Shown here one piece after another: positions 9,014 to 16,087 of a DNA stretch of 29,794 nt (its first letter is position 1; each line of letters begins with the position of its first letter). The notes under the pieces were generated by a model. That model had not been told where the DNA came from. It did not search any database and saw nothing but the letters and a program-made list of their open reading frames with translations. This DNA is from a virus: positions 1 to 29,794 of the IMG/VR virus record IMGVR_UViG_3300022213_000023. The stretch is one strand, 5' to 3'. Position numbers and translations under genes: made by a program.

Positions 9014-9711
9014 TCATCCCCTCTCCAGCCCGATCAGGGCGTCGATCTCTGCGGTTGTGCGCGCCAGACGCGGGCGGATCTTCTTAACGTCGCGGCCGGC
9101 TTCGTCAAGACCGGGACGGCGGATCGGTTTCGGCCGCTGCGACCCCTTGCGGGCGCCCCTCTGCCAGTTCGCCGCGTGCAACGCGTCGACCGCGGCGGCG
9201 AGGAGATGTTCAGCCGCTCCCCAGTCGGCCGCCTCGCCGACCATGAGCCGCACCGTTGCCGCCTCGCGTGGCAGGCCGGCTATCAGGACGCCGAGACGGC
9301 GCCACGACAGGGACCCGCCAAGGTCGCGCAAGTCGACCCGGTAGAAACGTTGGAGGTCGGCCTCCACTGCCCCGCCGTGCTCGCAGAGCAGGGCATGGAG
9401 GCCGCTCAGCCCCCCGCGTTGACCACGCCGAGATGCGACTGGTACGCCTCGAGCAGCGCCGCGAATTCGCGTGCGCCGAACACCTGGGGGAGGGCCTCGA
9501 AGTCGGCCCACTGATCGCCGAGAAGGCGGCTCAGCCCGGCCATCGGGTCGCGTGTCAGTTCGTCCACGGCCCTCATGTCCGGGTTGGCTGGCAGTTCCCA
9601 GCCTTGGCCGCCGAACGTGAACTCGAACGCGGCGCCGTCAGCGTCGCGGGCGACAGCGTCGAGGTCGAAGCCTGACGGTGCCTGTTTCTTCGGCGTGGTT
9701 CGCCCTGGCAT
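9014..9711 (-). CDS. Tail assembly chaperone, frameshifted long form (gpGT-like)
   Basis: Product of a -1 ribosomal frameshift: read from ATG 9711 in the first frame to the slippery site 9415-9409, then from 9409 to the stop at 9014 in the -1 frame, giving about 232 aa. The extension starts LSGLHALLCEHGG and includes LSWRRLGVLIAGLP and ADWGAAEHLLAAAVDALHAANWQRG, the standard gpT-type pattern of siphovirus chaperones. No good independent start or ribosome site precedes the second frame; the open frame above 9409 is a shadow of the first gene. It would bind the tape measure and recruit tail tube protein. Its position between tail tube and tape measure genes is canonical. Confidence 0.9.
9406..9711 (-). 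CDS. Tail assembly chaperone, short form (gpG-like)
   Basis: A 101-aa protein made when no frameshift occurs. It starts at ATG 9711, with GGAGG eight bases upstream; an upstream in-frame ATG at 9768 lies in a predicted hairpin region and lacks such a site. It has a basic, Pro/Lys-rich start, then FEFTFGGQGWELPANPDM and LSRLLGDQWADFEALP, ending in YQSHLGVVNAGG. Small acidic-helical proteins of this kind between the major tail protein and tape measure are gpG-type chaperones that coat the tape measure during tail assembly and are absent from the finished virion. Confidence 0.88.
   Translation of the reverse strand: MPGRTTPKKQAPSGFDLDAVARDADGAAFEFTFGGQGWELPANPDMRAVDELTRDPMAGLSRLLGDQWADFEALPQVFGAREFAALLEAYQSHLGVVNAGG
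9409..9415 (-). other. -1 programmed frameshift slippery site GGGGGGC
   Basis: On the minus strand the zero frame reads GCG GGG GGC TGA, so the heptamer G GGG GGC ends one codon before the stop of the short chaperone. Slipping back one base re-pairs both tRNAs on GGG GGG and continues CTG AGC GGC into a 131-codon open frame. The X XXY YYZ form and the location are those of known siphovirus chaperone frameshifts. Confidence 0.88.
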
Positions 9712-9749
9712 GCGCGGTCCTCCGTGTGTTCGCGCGGTGGGAGTTGGAT

Positions 9750-9793
9750 GCTGGGCGGGGCCGTCCACCGCGCAATGACCGGCCCCGCCCAGC
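9750..9793 (-). terminator. Perfect 14-bp inverted repeat after the major tail protein gene
   Basis: Arms GCTGGGCGGGGCCG (9750-9763) and CGGCCCCGCCCAGC (9780-9793) pair perfectly around a 16-base loop, between the stop at 9809 and the chaperone start at 9711. No U-tract follows. It may be a partial terminator of the U-less kind or an mRNA-stabilising hairpin that lowers chaperone output relative to the tail tube protein. Confidence 0.65.
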
Positions 9794-9808
9794 GATCAGA
9801 CAGACCTG

Positions 9809-10351
9809 TCAGCTCGCTCCGACGGTCTGCGTGTACACATAGGCCTTGACACCAGACGTGTCCGGGTAGCAGGTGATCGTGATCGGATAGGAGATCGCGT
9901 CGCCGTTGACGATGCTCACGTCGCCCTTCTCTGTGACCTGCCCGTCAGGGATCGCGATGCGGACGAGGTTCGTGTCGTCGATCACGTGGATCACGAACGC
10001 GCCACGGTAGCCCTGCTCGCCCTTCACCTCCGCCGTGCCATAAGCCCCGGCGTCGGTGTAGTTGCCGTAGTACAGCTCCAGCGTGTTCTCGGACGTTTCG
10101 AGCATCGTCCACGCGACGGTGTAGTCGTGACCGGTCTGGATCTTGCGGACGACGTCGGCGTTCTGCCACGCGACGAGGTCGGTGACATCGATGCTCGTCG
10201 ACGTGGTCACCCCGTCCTCGGAGATGTAGCCGACGTCCAAGAACGCGCCGTTCAACGCGTCTGTCGGGTTCGTGGGTACGGCCGTGCCGGACGGCGCGAA
10301 ATAGACGGCGCCGGTGACGCCAACCTGGACATTTGCCGCAGTGAGGGCCAT
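9809..10351 (-). CDS. Major tail (tube) protein
   Basis: A 180-aa protein that forms the tail tube. It starts MALTAANVQVGVTGAVYFAP (ATG 10351, GGAG eight bases upstream) and continues with GAFLDVGYISEDGVT, which is the standard beginning of actinophage major tail proteins, followed by a beta-rich core ending ISYPITITCYPDTSGVKAY. Length and start match the family. It lies between the tail terminator gene and the chaperones, and is flanked on both sides by GC hairpins, in keeping with a need for high and separate expression. An Arg/Pro-rich upstream extension of the frame to 10642 is a shadow of the neighbour. Confidence 0.92.
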   Translation of the reverse strand: MALTAANVQVGVTGAVYFAPSGTAVPTNPTDALNGAFLDVGYISEDGVTTSTSIDVTDLVAWQNADVVRKIQTGHDYTVAWTMLETSENTLELYYGNYTDAGAYGTAEVKGEQGYRGAFVIHVIDDTNLVRIAIPDGQVTEKGDVSIVNGDAISYPITITCYPDTSGVKAYVYTQTVGAS

Positions 10352-10381
10352 GTGTGCTCCTTGTGCCGATGCGCGGAATGA

Positions 10382-10428
10382 CCCGCCAGCGGCGGGAATG
10401 GATAGGACGCCCGCGCCCCCGGTCGGGG
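10382..10428 (-). promoter_or_regulatory. Intergenic hairpins upstream of the major tail protein gene
   Basis: The 86-base gap 10352-10437 is one of the two longest in the window, only slightly longer than most. It holds a 6-bp perfect stem with 3-base loop (CCCGCC 10382-10387 with GGCGGG 10391-10396) and a 4-bp stem CCCC/GGGG (10417-10428). No U-tract follows and I could not find a convincing -35/-10 pair. A role in processing or attenuation between tail terminator and tail tube is inferred. Confidence 0.4.
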
Positions 10429-10437
10429 ACGTTCGGG

Positions 10438-10830
10438 CTAGTGCGTCGCCCTGAGTGCGAGCTGCACCGAGAAGACGAATCGCTCCTGGCCGGACTCGGG
10501 GTCCGGGGAATGGACAGGCCCGCCTACCTCGTCGACCCGGTAGACCGTGCCGAAACCGACGAGTGCGGATCCTTGGGCTGCGTGCAGCCAGCCTCGGGCC
10601 AGCTGCGCGAGGTCGTGCGCGTCCTGTTCGGTGACCGCCCACGCCTCGACCGTGATCAGCGCCTCGTCGGTGACCAAATTGCGGCGGGCGCCGCCGAGCC
10701 GTTCGACGCGGACGAACTCGGCGGGGCGAGGGTTCGGCACCCTGGTCCGCACCGGCTGGGTGAGCGCGGCGTCGAGGATCGACACCGCTGCCGCCTGCGC
10801 GTCGACGAACAGGATCGGCGGGGTGCTCAT
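10438..10830 (-). CDS. Tail terminator protein
   Basis: A 130-aa protein expected to cap the head-proximal end of the tail tube and present it to the neck. It begins PPILFVDAQAAAVSILDAAL, has VRVERLGGARRNLVTDEALITVEAWA (about 40-65) and ends RFVFSVQLALRATH; this order (helix, V.R.GG...., t.e...v...aw, DAHDLA helix, f.v.l..R) is that of actinophage tail terminators. ATG 10830 overlaps the upstream stop by four bases (ATGA). Its place just before the major tail protein gene is canonical. Confidence 0.85.
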   Translation of the reverse strand: MSTPPILFVDAQAAAVSILDAALTQPVRTRVPNPRPAEFVRVERLGGARRNLVTDEALITVEAWAVTEQDAHDLAQLARGWLHAAQGSALVGFGTVYRVDEVGGPVHSPDPESGQERFVFSVQLALRATH

Positions 10831-11069
10831 CGTGCCGCCTGCACGGCGGCGGTCAGCGTGTGCCGGATCGCTTCGTTCCGTGCCGCTGCTGCACCGACGG
10901 TGCGCACCGACGCCCGGGCACGGTTACGTCCCACGTCCGAGTCGACGACATGCCCACGGCCCGCAGCGGCGGCCACTCTCGCGGCACGCCGCTCGAGGTC
11001 AGCGAGCACAGACCTGGACCGGAGGATCTTCACGAGCGCTGCACCGTCGACCTTCACGACGTTGGACAC
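10827..11069 (-). CDS. Small neck / HK97 gp10-like protein
   Basis: An 80-aa protein beginning SNVVKVDGAALVKILRSRSV, with a helical LADLERRAARVAAAAG and a C-terminal AAARNEAIRHTLTAAVQAAR. This short form of the gp10-like (neck or tail-completion) family is common in actinophages just upstream of the tail terminator. Start is GTG 11069, with GAGG four bases upstream; the gene overlaps the end of the preceding glycosyltransferase by 16 bases, so the two are translationally linked. Upstream in-frame sequence is a shadow. The sugar cassette separates it from the other head-completion genes, with which it normally adjoins. Confidence 0.75.
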   Translation of the reverse strand: MSNVVKVDGAALVKILRSRSVLADLERRAARVAAAAGRGHVVDSDVGRNRARASVRTVGAAAARNEAIRHTLTAAVQAAR

Positions 11070-11740
11070 TTCGCCTCCTCGACGATCGCTCGCATGGATT
11101 CGCGGTGGCCGATCGCCAACCAGTAGCGGCGGCGCAACGCTTCGGACTCTTGGCTGCCGACGATGCGGGACACCCGTTCGGGGGTCGGATGCCACAGGTG
11201 CCAGAGCGGCGCACGGCCCCGCCACGGCTGGCCGTGGAGCGTGCCGAGCGCGTACCCCCAGGCGTGGTCCTCGCCGCCCCAGCCGGCGAAGCGGCGGTCG
11301 AGCGGCACGTCAACTAGCACGCCGCGGCGGGCGACGAGCATGCCGCCAGCGGCGACGCCCGTGTACGGCGTCTGTTCGGTGTGCGCCATCCACACCCGGC
11401 CGAGGTCGAGCCTGTCGGATGTCACCTCGTCGGAGGCCGTTTCGTCGAGCCGCCAGACCAGACGGTGGGGGATCGCCCACGGGGCGCCACCCTCGACAGC
11501 GGCAACGGCGGCGGTTATGCCGTCGCACCACACGTCAGCGTCGGCGACGACGACCAGGTCGGCGCCGCTCGCTGCCACCGCGGGGTTCACCGCGTCGGCT
11601 TTGCGCCACGGCCCGCAGCCGCCCGTCTCTGCAACTGTCGCGGCGAAGCCGGCGTCGAGCCAGCGGCCCAGCACCCAGGCGAGCGCCCGGTCCCGGTGCG
11701 GGCAGCCGCCACGCCACGGGATCACAACCTCGACGTTCAC
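11054..11740 (-). CDS. Glycosyltransferase, GT-A fold with GWGGED motif
   Basis: A 228-aa protein. It starts NVEVVIPWRGGCPHRDRALAWV, has VADADVW (65-71) as the metal/nucleotide-sugar DxD site, and FAGWGGEDHAWG (151-162), the signature found at the acceptor/catalytic end of the galactosyltransferase C-terminal family (Glyco_transf_7C) and of polypeptide GalNAc-transferases. It is predicted to transfer a sugar from a nucleotide donor in the cytoplasm; the acceptor is unknown. GTG 11740 overlaps the upstream stop as GTGA. Last gene of the five-glycosyltransferase cassette and overlapping the neck gene that follows. Confidence 0.85.
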   Translation of the reverse strand: MNVEVVIPWRGGCPHRDRALAWVLGRWLDAGFAATVAETGGCGPWRKADAVNPAVAASGADLVVVADADVWCDGITAAVAAVEGGAPWAIPHRLVWRLDETASDEVTSDRLDLGRVWMAHTEQTPYTGVAAGGMLVARRGVLVDVPLDRRFAGWGGEDHAWGYALGTLHGQPWRGRAPLWHLWHPTPERVSRIVGSQESEALRRRYWLAIGHRESMRAIVEEAKCPTS

Positions 11741-12561
11741 ACGCCGGCCCACACCGGGTCGGCGACCAGCGGTTCTTGCCGCTCGCCGTCGATAACGACC
11801 GTCTCCCACGGCACCCGCCGCCAGAACCACTTGCGGTAGATGTTGTCGACGACTTCGGCCTCGCCGCGTTCGTCGAGGATGGCGCCCCACTGGCGCCAGT
11901 GCGCGCCATGGTCGGCGGGCAGACGGTCACCGGCCGCCCGGTACGCCTCCGCGCCGTTACGGACCTTGCGCACGAACTGCTCGGCGGACCGGTACGGGTA
12001 GTGGTGCACCGTCAGACTTTTCGGCACGCTCGCCGCGACGACACCGCTGTACGACGCCCCATGGTTGCCCTGATGGATGACCAGATCGGGCCGCCACCGG
12101 CACGCCACCTTCGGCAACGGCAACGGGTGGGCGCGACGCCAGCCCATACGCTTCGTCGGACACGTCTCACCATCGCGGTCCATGCCGGTCGGGACGTGGT
12201 CCCACAGCTCGGCCTCGGCGCACATCATCCCCGGCCCGATGTCGGCGAGGATGTCCGCGACACGCCCGAAATGCGAGCACCACCATTCGTCCGCGTCCCA
12301 CGGGATCACCCAGTCGGCGCCCATCCCGCCAGCCACGCCCGCCAGCCGGGTCATCTTCTCGGACTGCAAATAGGCCGGCTCGGGATCGTCGAGCACGGTC
12401 AGCGGCAGATCACGGACGAGATCCTCGAGGATCTCGCGGGTGCCGTCGACGCTGCGGTTGTCCGCGACGATGACGTGGTCGACCTGGCGGGCCATGTTGC
12501 GTGTTGTCGACTCGATGATGTCGGCTTCGTCGCGCACCATCGCCACACCGATCGCGGTCAC
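11737..12561 (-). CDS. Family 2-type glycosyltransferase (Glyco_tranf_2_4-like)
   Basis: A 274-aa protein. VAMVRDEADII (6-16) and DHVIVADNRSVDGTREIL (28-45) match the 'kNEa...hv.v.Dn.S.DgT' start of this family, and PWDADEWW (87-94) is the DxD donor site. The second half, with HHYPYRSAEQFVRKVRNGAEAY, matches the usual C-terminal 'H.~R....~.K' part of these enzymes. Start is GTG 12561, which overlaps the methyltransferase stop as GTGA and has GGGAGG seven bases upstream. The frame remains open five codons further up, to 12576, but without a site. Substrate unknown. Confidence 0.88.
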   Translation of the reverse strand: MTAIGVAMVRDEADIIESTTRNMARQVDHVIVADNRSVDGTREILEDLVRDLPLTVLDDPEPAYLQSEKMTRLAGVAGGMGADWVIPWDADEWWCSHFGRVADILADIGPGMMCAEAELWDHVPTGMDRDGETCPTKRMGWRRAHPLPLPKVACRWRPDLVIHQGNHGASYSGVVAASVPKSLTVHHYPYRSAEQFVRKVRNGAEAYRAAGDRLPADHGAHWRQWGAILDERGEAEVVDNIYRKWFWRRVPWETVVIDGERQEPLVADPVWAGV

Positions 12562-13178
12562 CTGTGCGCCTCCCATATCGTCGGATGGACGACCCGCCGA
12601 GGCGGGCAGTCGTCAGTCCACAGATCCATGCCCGCCACGAGCAGGTTCTGCCGGTAGCACGCCTGCACCTGCGGGTCCGAGTGGTCCCAAATCCGCCAGC
12701 GGAGAAAGCCGCTCACGTCGCGGCCATAGGCCTCGAACCTGGCAGACCAGTAGTCGGGCCACTGTTCGTTTATGTGGCCCACACCGCCCTGCCCCGGCGT
12801 CGCCGCCGAGAACAACACGATCGGGGCGAGTTCGCACAGCTCGGCTACCAACCCGTCGGCCCGGTCAGCGGGCAGATGCTCGGCGACTTCGAGGCAGACG
12901 GCCAGGTCGAACTGGCCGAGCGCCCCGGTGTCGAGCGGCCGGCGCAGATCGCGCGGCACCCAGCGGTCGAGCAGGCATGGCGTCTCCGCGCCGTCGACAC
13001 CGACAGCAGCCCAGCCTTCGGCCTCGAACCGCTTCGCGAACCAGCCCTCACCGCAACCGACGTCGATGACGCTGCCCGGCTCGCCGCCGAACAGCTCGTC
13101 GATAACGAGCGGGACGATGGCATCCGCCGAAGCGACCGACCCGGCACGAATCAGTTCGAAGAACCCCGCGTCGTACAC
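12558..13178 (-). CDS. SAM-dependent class I methyltransferase
   Basis: A 206-aa enzyme. Motif I is VIDVGCGEGWFA (37-48), the ribose-binding acidic residue lies in VGVDG (59-63), and motif IV is DLAVCLEVAEHL (91-102). The C-terminal part GHINEQWPDYWSARFEAYG is typical of phage and bacterial methyltransferases that sit in glycosylation loci. It likely methylates a sugar hydroxyl, or the acceptor of the neighbouring glycosyltransferases. Start GTG 13178 has GGAGG eight bases upstream; a 22-base gap separates it from the preceding gene, the only clear gap within the cassette. A DNA methyltransferase is unlikely: no target-recognition domain or DPPY/NPPY motif. Confidence 0.87.
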   Translation of the reverse strand: MYDAGFFELIRAGSVASADAIVPLVIDELFGGEPGSVIDVGCGEGWFAKRFEAEGWAAVGVDGAETPCLLDRWVPRDLRRPLDTGALGQFDLAVCLEVAEHLPADRADGLVAELCELAPIVLFSAATPGQGGVGHINEQWPDYWSARFEAYGRDVSGFLRWRIWDHSDPQVQACYRQNLLVAGMDLWTDDCPPRRVVHPTIWEAHR

Positions 13179-13200
13179 GCAGCCTCCATGGCCAGTCTAC

Positions 13201-13872
13201 TCAATAGCCCACACCGATCCGTTCGCCTCCGATGTGGTGCACCCATTCGCCCGAACCGCGGGCGCCCCAGTAGGCGCACATCGCCTTCGGGTCGGCGAAC
13301 AGCCTGGCTGACCAGACACCCTCGGAATGTGCGCCCTCGGGCCAGCCGAGAGCGCACAGGTCGGTGCGGTGCAGCGACGGGTTCGTCGTCCAGAACATGC
13401 GGTGCGTGAGCATGTCGTGTCCGGCGATCGTGGCGTCGTGGAACTCGCCGGGTCGGAGTTCGACAACGCCGCCAGCTTCGATCTCCTCGGGGTTCCACGG
13501 CTGGCGGCGCAAAGCGACCTGGCGCAGTCTCGGCTCGGCCTCCATCGCCTCGACCATCCCGCTCAGATCGACATGATGGGTGAAAGTGAAATCGTCCTCG
13601 GTGGAGAACACCCACCGTTCGGACACGCGCTTAGCGAGCCACTGCCAGATCCGCTGGTATGCCGGCCCGAAACCCGAGCGGGGCCCGTCGCCGAGGATCA
13701 CCCAGCCGTCCCCGCCGAACCGTTTCCGCAGCCACATCCGGTAGCTGGCGTCCCCGGAATCGTCGTGAATCACTCTGAGCGAGATCGGCCCGTCGAGCTG
13801 CGCCAAAGCGGACGGGATGGTCTGCTCGATGCACGCCCGCCGCCCATCCGTCATCACCAGCAGGACGATCAC
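13201..13872 (-). CDS. Glycosyltransferase-like protein
   Basis: A 223-aa protein. It opens MIVLLVMTDGRRACIEQTIPSAL, has SLRVIHDDSGD (31-41) in the place of the UDP-binding strand of GT-A enzymes and WVFSTEDDFTF (87-97) as probable donor-metal site, with EDD instead of DxD. The C-terminal half (HDMLTHRMFWTTNPSLHRTDL, GSGEWVHHIGGERIGVGY) is also found in phage and viral glycosyltransferases of unknown acceptor. Start GTG 13872 overlaps the upstream stop as GTGA. Evidence for family is weaker than for its neighbours, but fold and context agree. Confidence 0.72.
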   Translation of the reverse strand: MIVLLVMTDGRRACIEQTIPSALAQLDGPISLRVIHDDSGDASYRMWLRKRFGGDGWVILGDGPRSGFGPAYQRIWQWLAKRVSERWVFSTEDDFTFTHHVDLSGMVEAMEAEPRLRQVALRRQPWNPEEIEAGGVVELRPGEFHDATIAGHDMLTHRMFWTTNPSLHRTDLCALGWPEGAHSEGVWSARLFADPKAMCAYWGARGSGEWVHHIGGERIGVGY

Positions 13873-14471
13873 GTCACCCCCAAAGAGATCCGCCGATGCC
13901 ACCACACCCGCGCCGCCTGCGGCATCCCCCGGTTACGGCTCTTCGGGCGCACCCACGCCCGGTAGACCGCTGCGGGGACCGCCTCGACCGACGCCCCGGC
14001 GCGCCACATGCGCAGCCACAGGTCCCAGTCCTCGTAGATCGGCCAGTCACGCCAGCCGCCCGCCTCGCGCACCAGCCTGGTGCGGGCCAACGCGCCGACG
14101 ACCAGCCAGTTGCCGGCCTCCAAGCATTCGCCGGTGCAGTCGTGATCGTGGCCGGCGACGCGGGGCATCTTCGGGTGCACGTCAGGGCCGAGCACGGAAA
14201 CGTAACGCACGGCGGGGGCGCGCAGATCGGCGGCCCCGCCGGCCATCGCGTCGAAGTATCCGGGTTCGAGTTCGTCGTCGGCGTCGAGGTGGCACACCCA
14301 TTCGGTGCCGACCATGCCGAGCGTCTGGTTGCGGGCTTCGTGCAGCGTGCGGCCGTGGGCGTGGACGACGGGCACGCCGAGCCGTTCCGCTGACGGGACC
14401 GCCCGCTCGCGGGCGAGCGCCTGCCATTCGTCGCCGCCGAAGGTCGCTACGGCGACGGTCACGTCGAGCAT
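13869..14471 (-). CDS. Family 2 glycosyltransferase
   Basis: A 200-aa protein. It starts LDVTVAVATFGG, has the donor site CHLDADDELEPGYFDAM (60-76) and the late motif PIYEDWDLWLRMWRAGA (144-160), where ED is the usual catalytic-base position of GT2 enzymes. NWLVVGALARTRLVREAGGW before it is the standard acceptor-loop pattern. The start ATG 14471 is inside the end of the upstream gene (13-base overlap). This is the clearest GT2 member in the cassette. The sugar and acceptor are not predictable from the sequence. Confidence 0.92.
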   Translation of the reverse strand: MLDVTVAVATFGGDEWQALARERAVPSAERLGVPVVHAHGRTLHEARNQTLGMVGTEWVCHLDADDELEPGYFDAMAGGAADLRAPAVRYVSVLGPDVHPKMPRVAGHDHDCTGECLEAGNWLVVGALARTRLVREAGGWRDWPIYEDWDLWLRMWRAGASVEAVPAAVYRAWVRPKSRNRGMPQAARVWWHRRISLGVT

Positions 14472-15145
14472 GTGACCTGCTCCCACAGGTGGCGCCGCCG
14501 CTCGAAAACGAGCCTGCCCTGGGCCATGCGGAGACGTTGCGCGGCGTAAAGCGGATCCATCGGCGCCTTGCCCCAGTTCGGGTGCAAGTGCTCGACGATG
14601 CTGCCCGTCGCGTGCGCCCACACGCCCCGCATCTTCGCGGTGGCGACCATCTCGTCGTCGACCCATTCGTGCGGGTAGCCCTCGTGGAGGACTTTGCCGG
14701 GCTCGTCGATCGTGCCGTGCTCGTCGACATAGGCGCGGGTGACGAGCATGTGCGTCGCGTGGTCGCCGGACATCACCCGGGCGTTGCCGAGATCGTTGGT
14801 GCCGACAACCTGCGCGCCTTCGGCCAGTTTCGACTCGGCGGACTCCAACCAGCCTGGGTGGAAGCGTAGGTCGTCGGCACCGAGGAACAGGATAGGCTCG
14901 TCGCTCGACCGGTGCGCGGTGTTGATCTTGCGGGCCCAGTCGCCGGGCATCACAGGCCGGTCGATGACCAGCAGGTCGGCGCCGGTCGCCTTGCAGGCGT
15001 CATGCTCCGCGGTGTCGCCGGGCGAGGCGACGAACAGCAGCCGGTAGGCGCCTTCTGGTGTCGCAGCGGCGAGCGACTCGGCGAGCGGCGCCGCGTTGTG
15101 CGGGCGGCGCAGCACCGGCACGACGACCAGCACCCGGGCTGTCAC
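14459..15145 (-). CDS. Actinophage-type glycosyltransferase
   Basis: A 228-aa protein, first gene of the sugar cassette. It starts TARVLVVVPVLRRPHNAAPL, the usual start of a glycosyltransferase common in actinophage late regions, with ILFLGADDLRFHPGWL (85-100; ADD as donor site), VVGTNDLGNARV (113-124), a DDE at 163-165 and VEHLHPNWGKA (184-194). Start GTG 15145 overlaps the stop of the head-closure gene as GTGA, so it is translated from the same message as the neck genes. Predicted cytoplasmic transfer of a sugar to a virion protein; acceptor not known. Confidence 0.9.
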   Translation of the reverse strand: MTARVLVVVPVLRRPHNAAPLAESLAAATPEGAYRLLFVASPGDTAEHDACKATGADLLVIDRPVMPGDWARKINTAHRSSDEPILFLGADDLRFHPGWLESAESKLAEGAQVVGTNDLGNARVMSGDHATHMLVTRAYVDEHGTIDEPGKVLHEGYPHEWVDDEMVATAKMRGVWAHATGSIVEHLHPNWGKAPMDPLYAAQRLRMAQGRLVFERRRHLWEQVTCST

Positions 15146-15480
15146 CCCTCGACCACCCGCAATGGCACCTCGAAATGGTGCGTCGATTCGCCTGGCCGGC
15201 GCGCCGGGTTCGGCGGGCCGACCACCTCGAACGTGATGCCAGACCAGACGACCCGGTCCGTCGCAGCGATGTCTTCGCATGCGAGGAAGAACCCGACCCA
15301 GTCGGACACCTCGCCGTCGCGTGACGTTGTGACCTCGCTCGAGGTGCGCTGGCTAACCCAGCCGACCGTCGCTGTCGACGTCGGCGAGGCCCAGTCGCGG
15401 ATCGTGTTGCCGTAACGGTCGACGGCTATTGATGACCGGAGGATCGTGACCGGGTCGACGATCAGGCTGTCGATGCTCAC
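15142..15480 (-). CDS. Head closure / head-tail stopper-like protein
   Basis: A 112-aa protein beginning SIDSLIVDPVTILRSS, with RYGNTIRDW and GWVSQRTSSEV, and a beta-rich core ending FEVPLRVVEG. The order 'v.i.r....d.yG....dw......~.gwv.p....e......' is common in actinophage head-to-tail stopper proteins located after the gp6-like connector. Start GTG 15480 overlaps the upstream stop as GTGA; the longer frame to 15495 has no ribosome site. Position between connector and gp10-like gene supports the role, although six sugar genes now intervene before the gp10-like gene. Confidence 0.72.
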   Translation of the reverse strand: MSIDSLIVDPVTILRSSIAVDRYGNTIRDWASPTSTATVGWVSQRTSSEVTTSRDGEVSDWVGFFLACEDIAATDRVVWSGITFEVVGPPNPARRPGESTHHFEVPLRVVEG

Positions 15481-16058
15481 CGGCCTGCCGTCCACGCCAC
15501 GGCCGGCAGCGGCGGGAACGCCCGCCGTAGCCGGGCCTCTTCGGCGGCCATGAGCCCGCCCGCGCCCTGCGCCGCCGCCGAACCCATGCTGTAGCTGTAG
15601 CCGGCGATCGTTTCTTGCTGGATGCCGGACCGGTCAGCGGGCTGGCCGAACGCCCGGGCGGCCATCTGAGCGACCATGCCGACCACCCATGACGGGGCGC
15701 TGTCACCCGAACGGGTGAGCGTGATATCGACCACGTCAACCGCAGAGCCGTCCTGGTCGAAGGCGAGCGGCTGGCTCAGCATGACGAGATGCATCCCATC
15801 CCACGTGCCATCCAGGTCAGTGCCTGTGATCGTTTTCACCGCAGAGACGGCGGAGATGTCGCGCATGGCGAGCCACACTCTGCCGTCGCGCACCGACCGG
15901 CGGATCGTGCCGGTCCACATCCCGAACGGCCGCCCGGTGACCTGCCGCACCGCCGAGGATGCCTGGTCGAGCAGGGCCGTAACGCGGGTCTGTTCGGCGA
16001 CGGTGAGTGTCCGACCGAGCGCGTTCTCGACGTCGGCGTATGTCGCGATAGCCGCCAT
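15477..16058 (-). CDS. Head-tail connector (gp6-like adaptor)
   Basis: A 193-aa protein. The N-terminus, IATYADVENALGRTLTVAEQTRVTALLDQASSAVRQVTG, is the helical start of gp6-type connectors that form a ring under the portal; VSAVKTITG and WVVGMVAQMAARAF follow as expected. The C-terminal part is Ala/Gly-rich and ends in a proline/arginine tail. ATG 16058 has a GGAGGG four bases upstream. It is the first gene after the major capsid protein, the usual position. Confidence 0.83.
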   Translation of the reverse strand: MAAIATYADVENALGRTLTVAEQTRVTALLDQASSAVRQVTGRPFGMWTGTIRRSVRDGRVWLAMRDISAVSAVKTITGTDLDGTWDGMHLVMLSQPLAFDQDGSAVDVVDITLTRSGDSAPSWVVGMVAQMAARAFGQPADRSGIQQETIAGYSYSMGSAAAQGAGGLMAAEEARLRRAFPPLPAVAWTAGR

Positions 16059-16087
16059 GCACCCTCCACTGTTCTATGGGGAATGGC

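Noticed and set aside
7263-9344. 693-codon plus-strand frame opposite the tape measure gene
   Set aside because: The Ala/Ser/Pro/Arg composition mirrors the tape-measure codons; no motif or ribosome site. Shadow.
9712-9768. Upstream start for the short chaperone at 9768
   Set aside because: It lies in the predicted stem-loop 9750-9793 region and lacks a ribosome site, whereas ATG 9711 has GGAGG at proper spacing.
10354-12657. 767-codon open frame on the plus strand
   Set aside because: It covers five minus-strand genes (gp10-like, terminator, three sugar genes) that have family motifs and ribosome sites; its own product is Arg/Pro-rich without motifs. High-GC antisense shadow.
12558-13178. 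DNA methyltransferase for anti-restriction
   Set aside because: Motifs are those of a small class I methyltransferase; no DPPY/NPPY or PC catalytic motif and no target-recognition domain, and it lies among glycosyltransferases.
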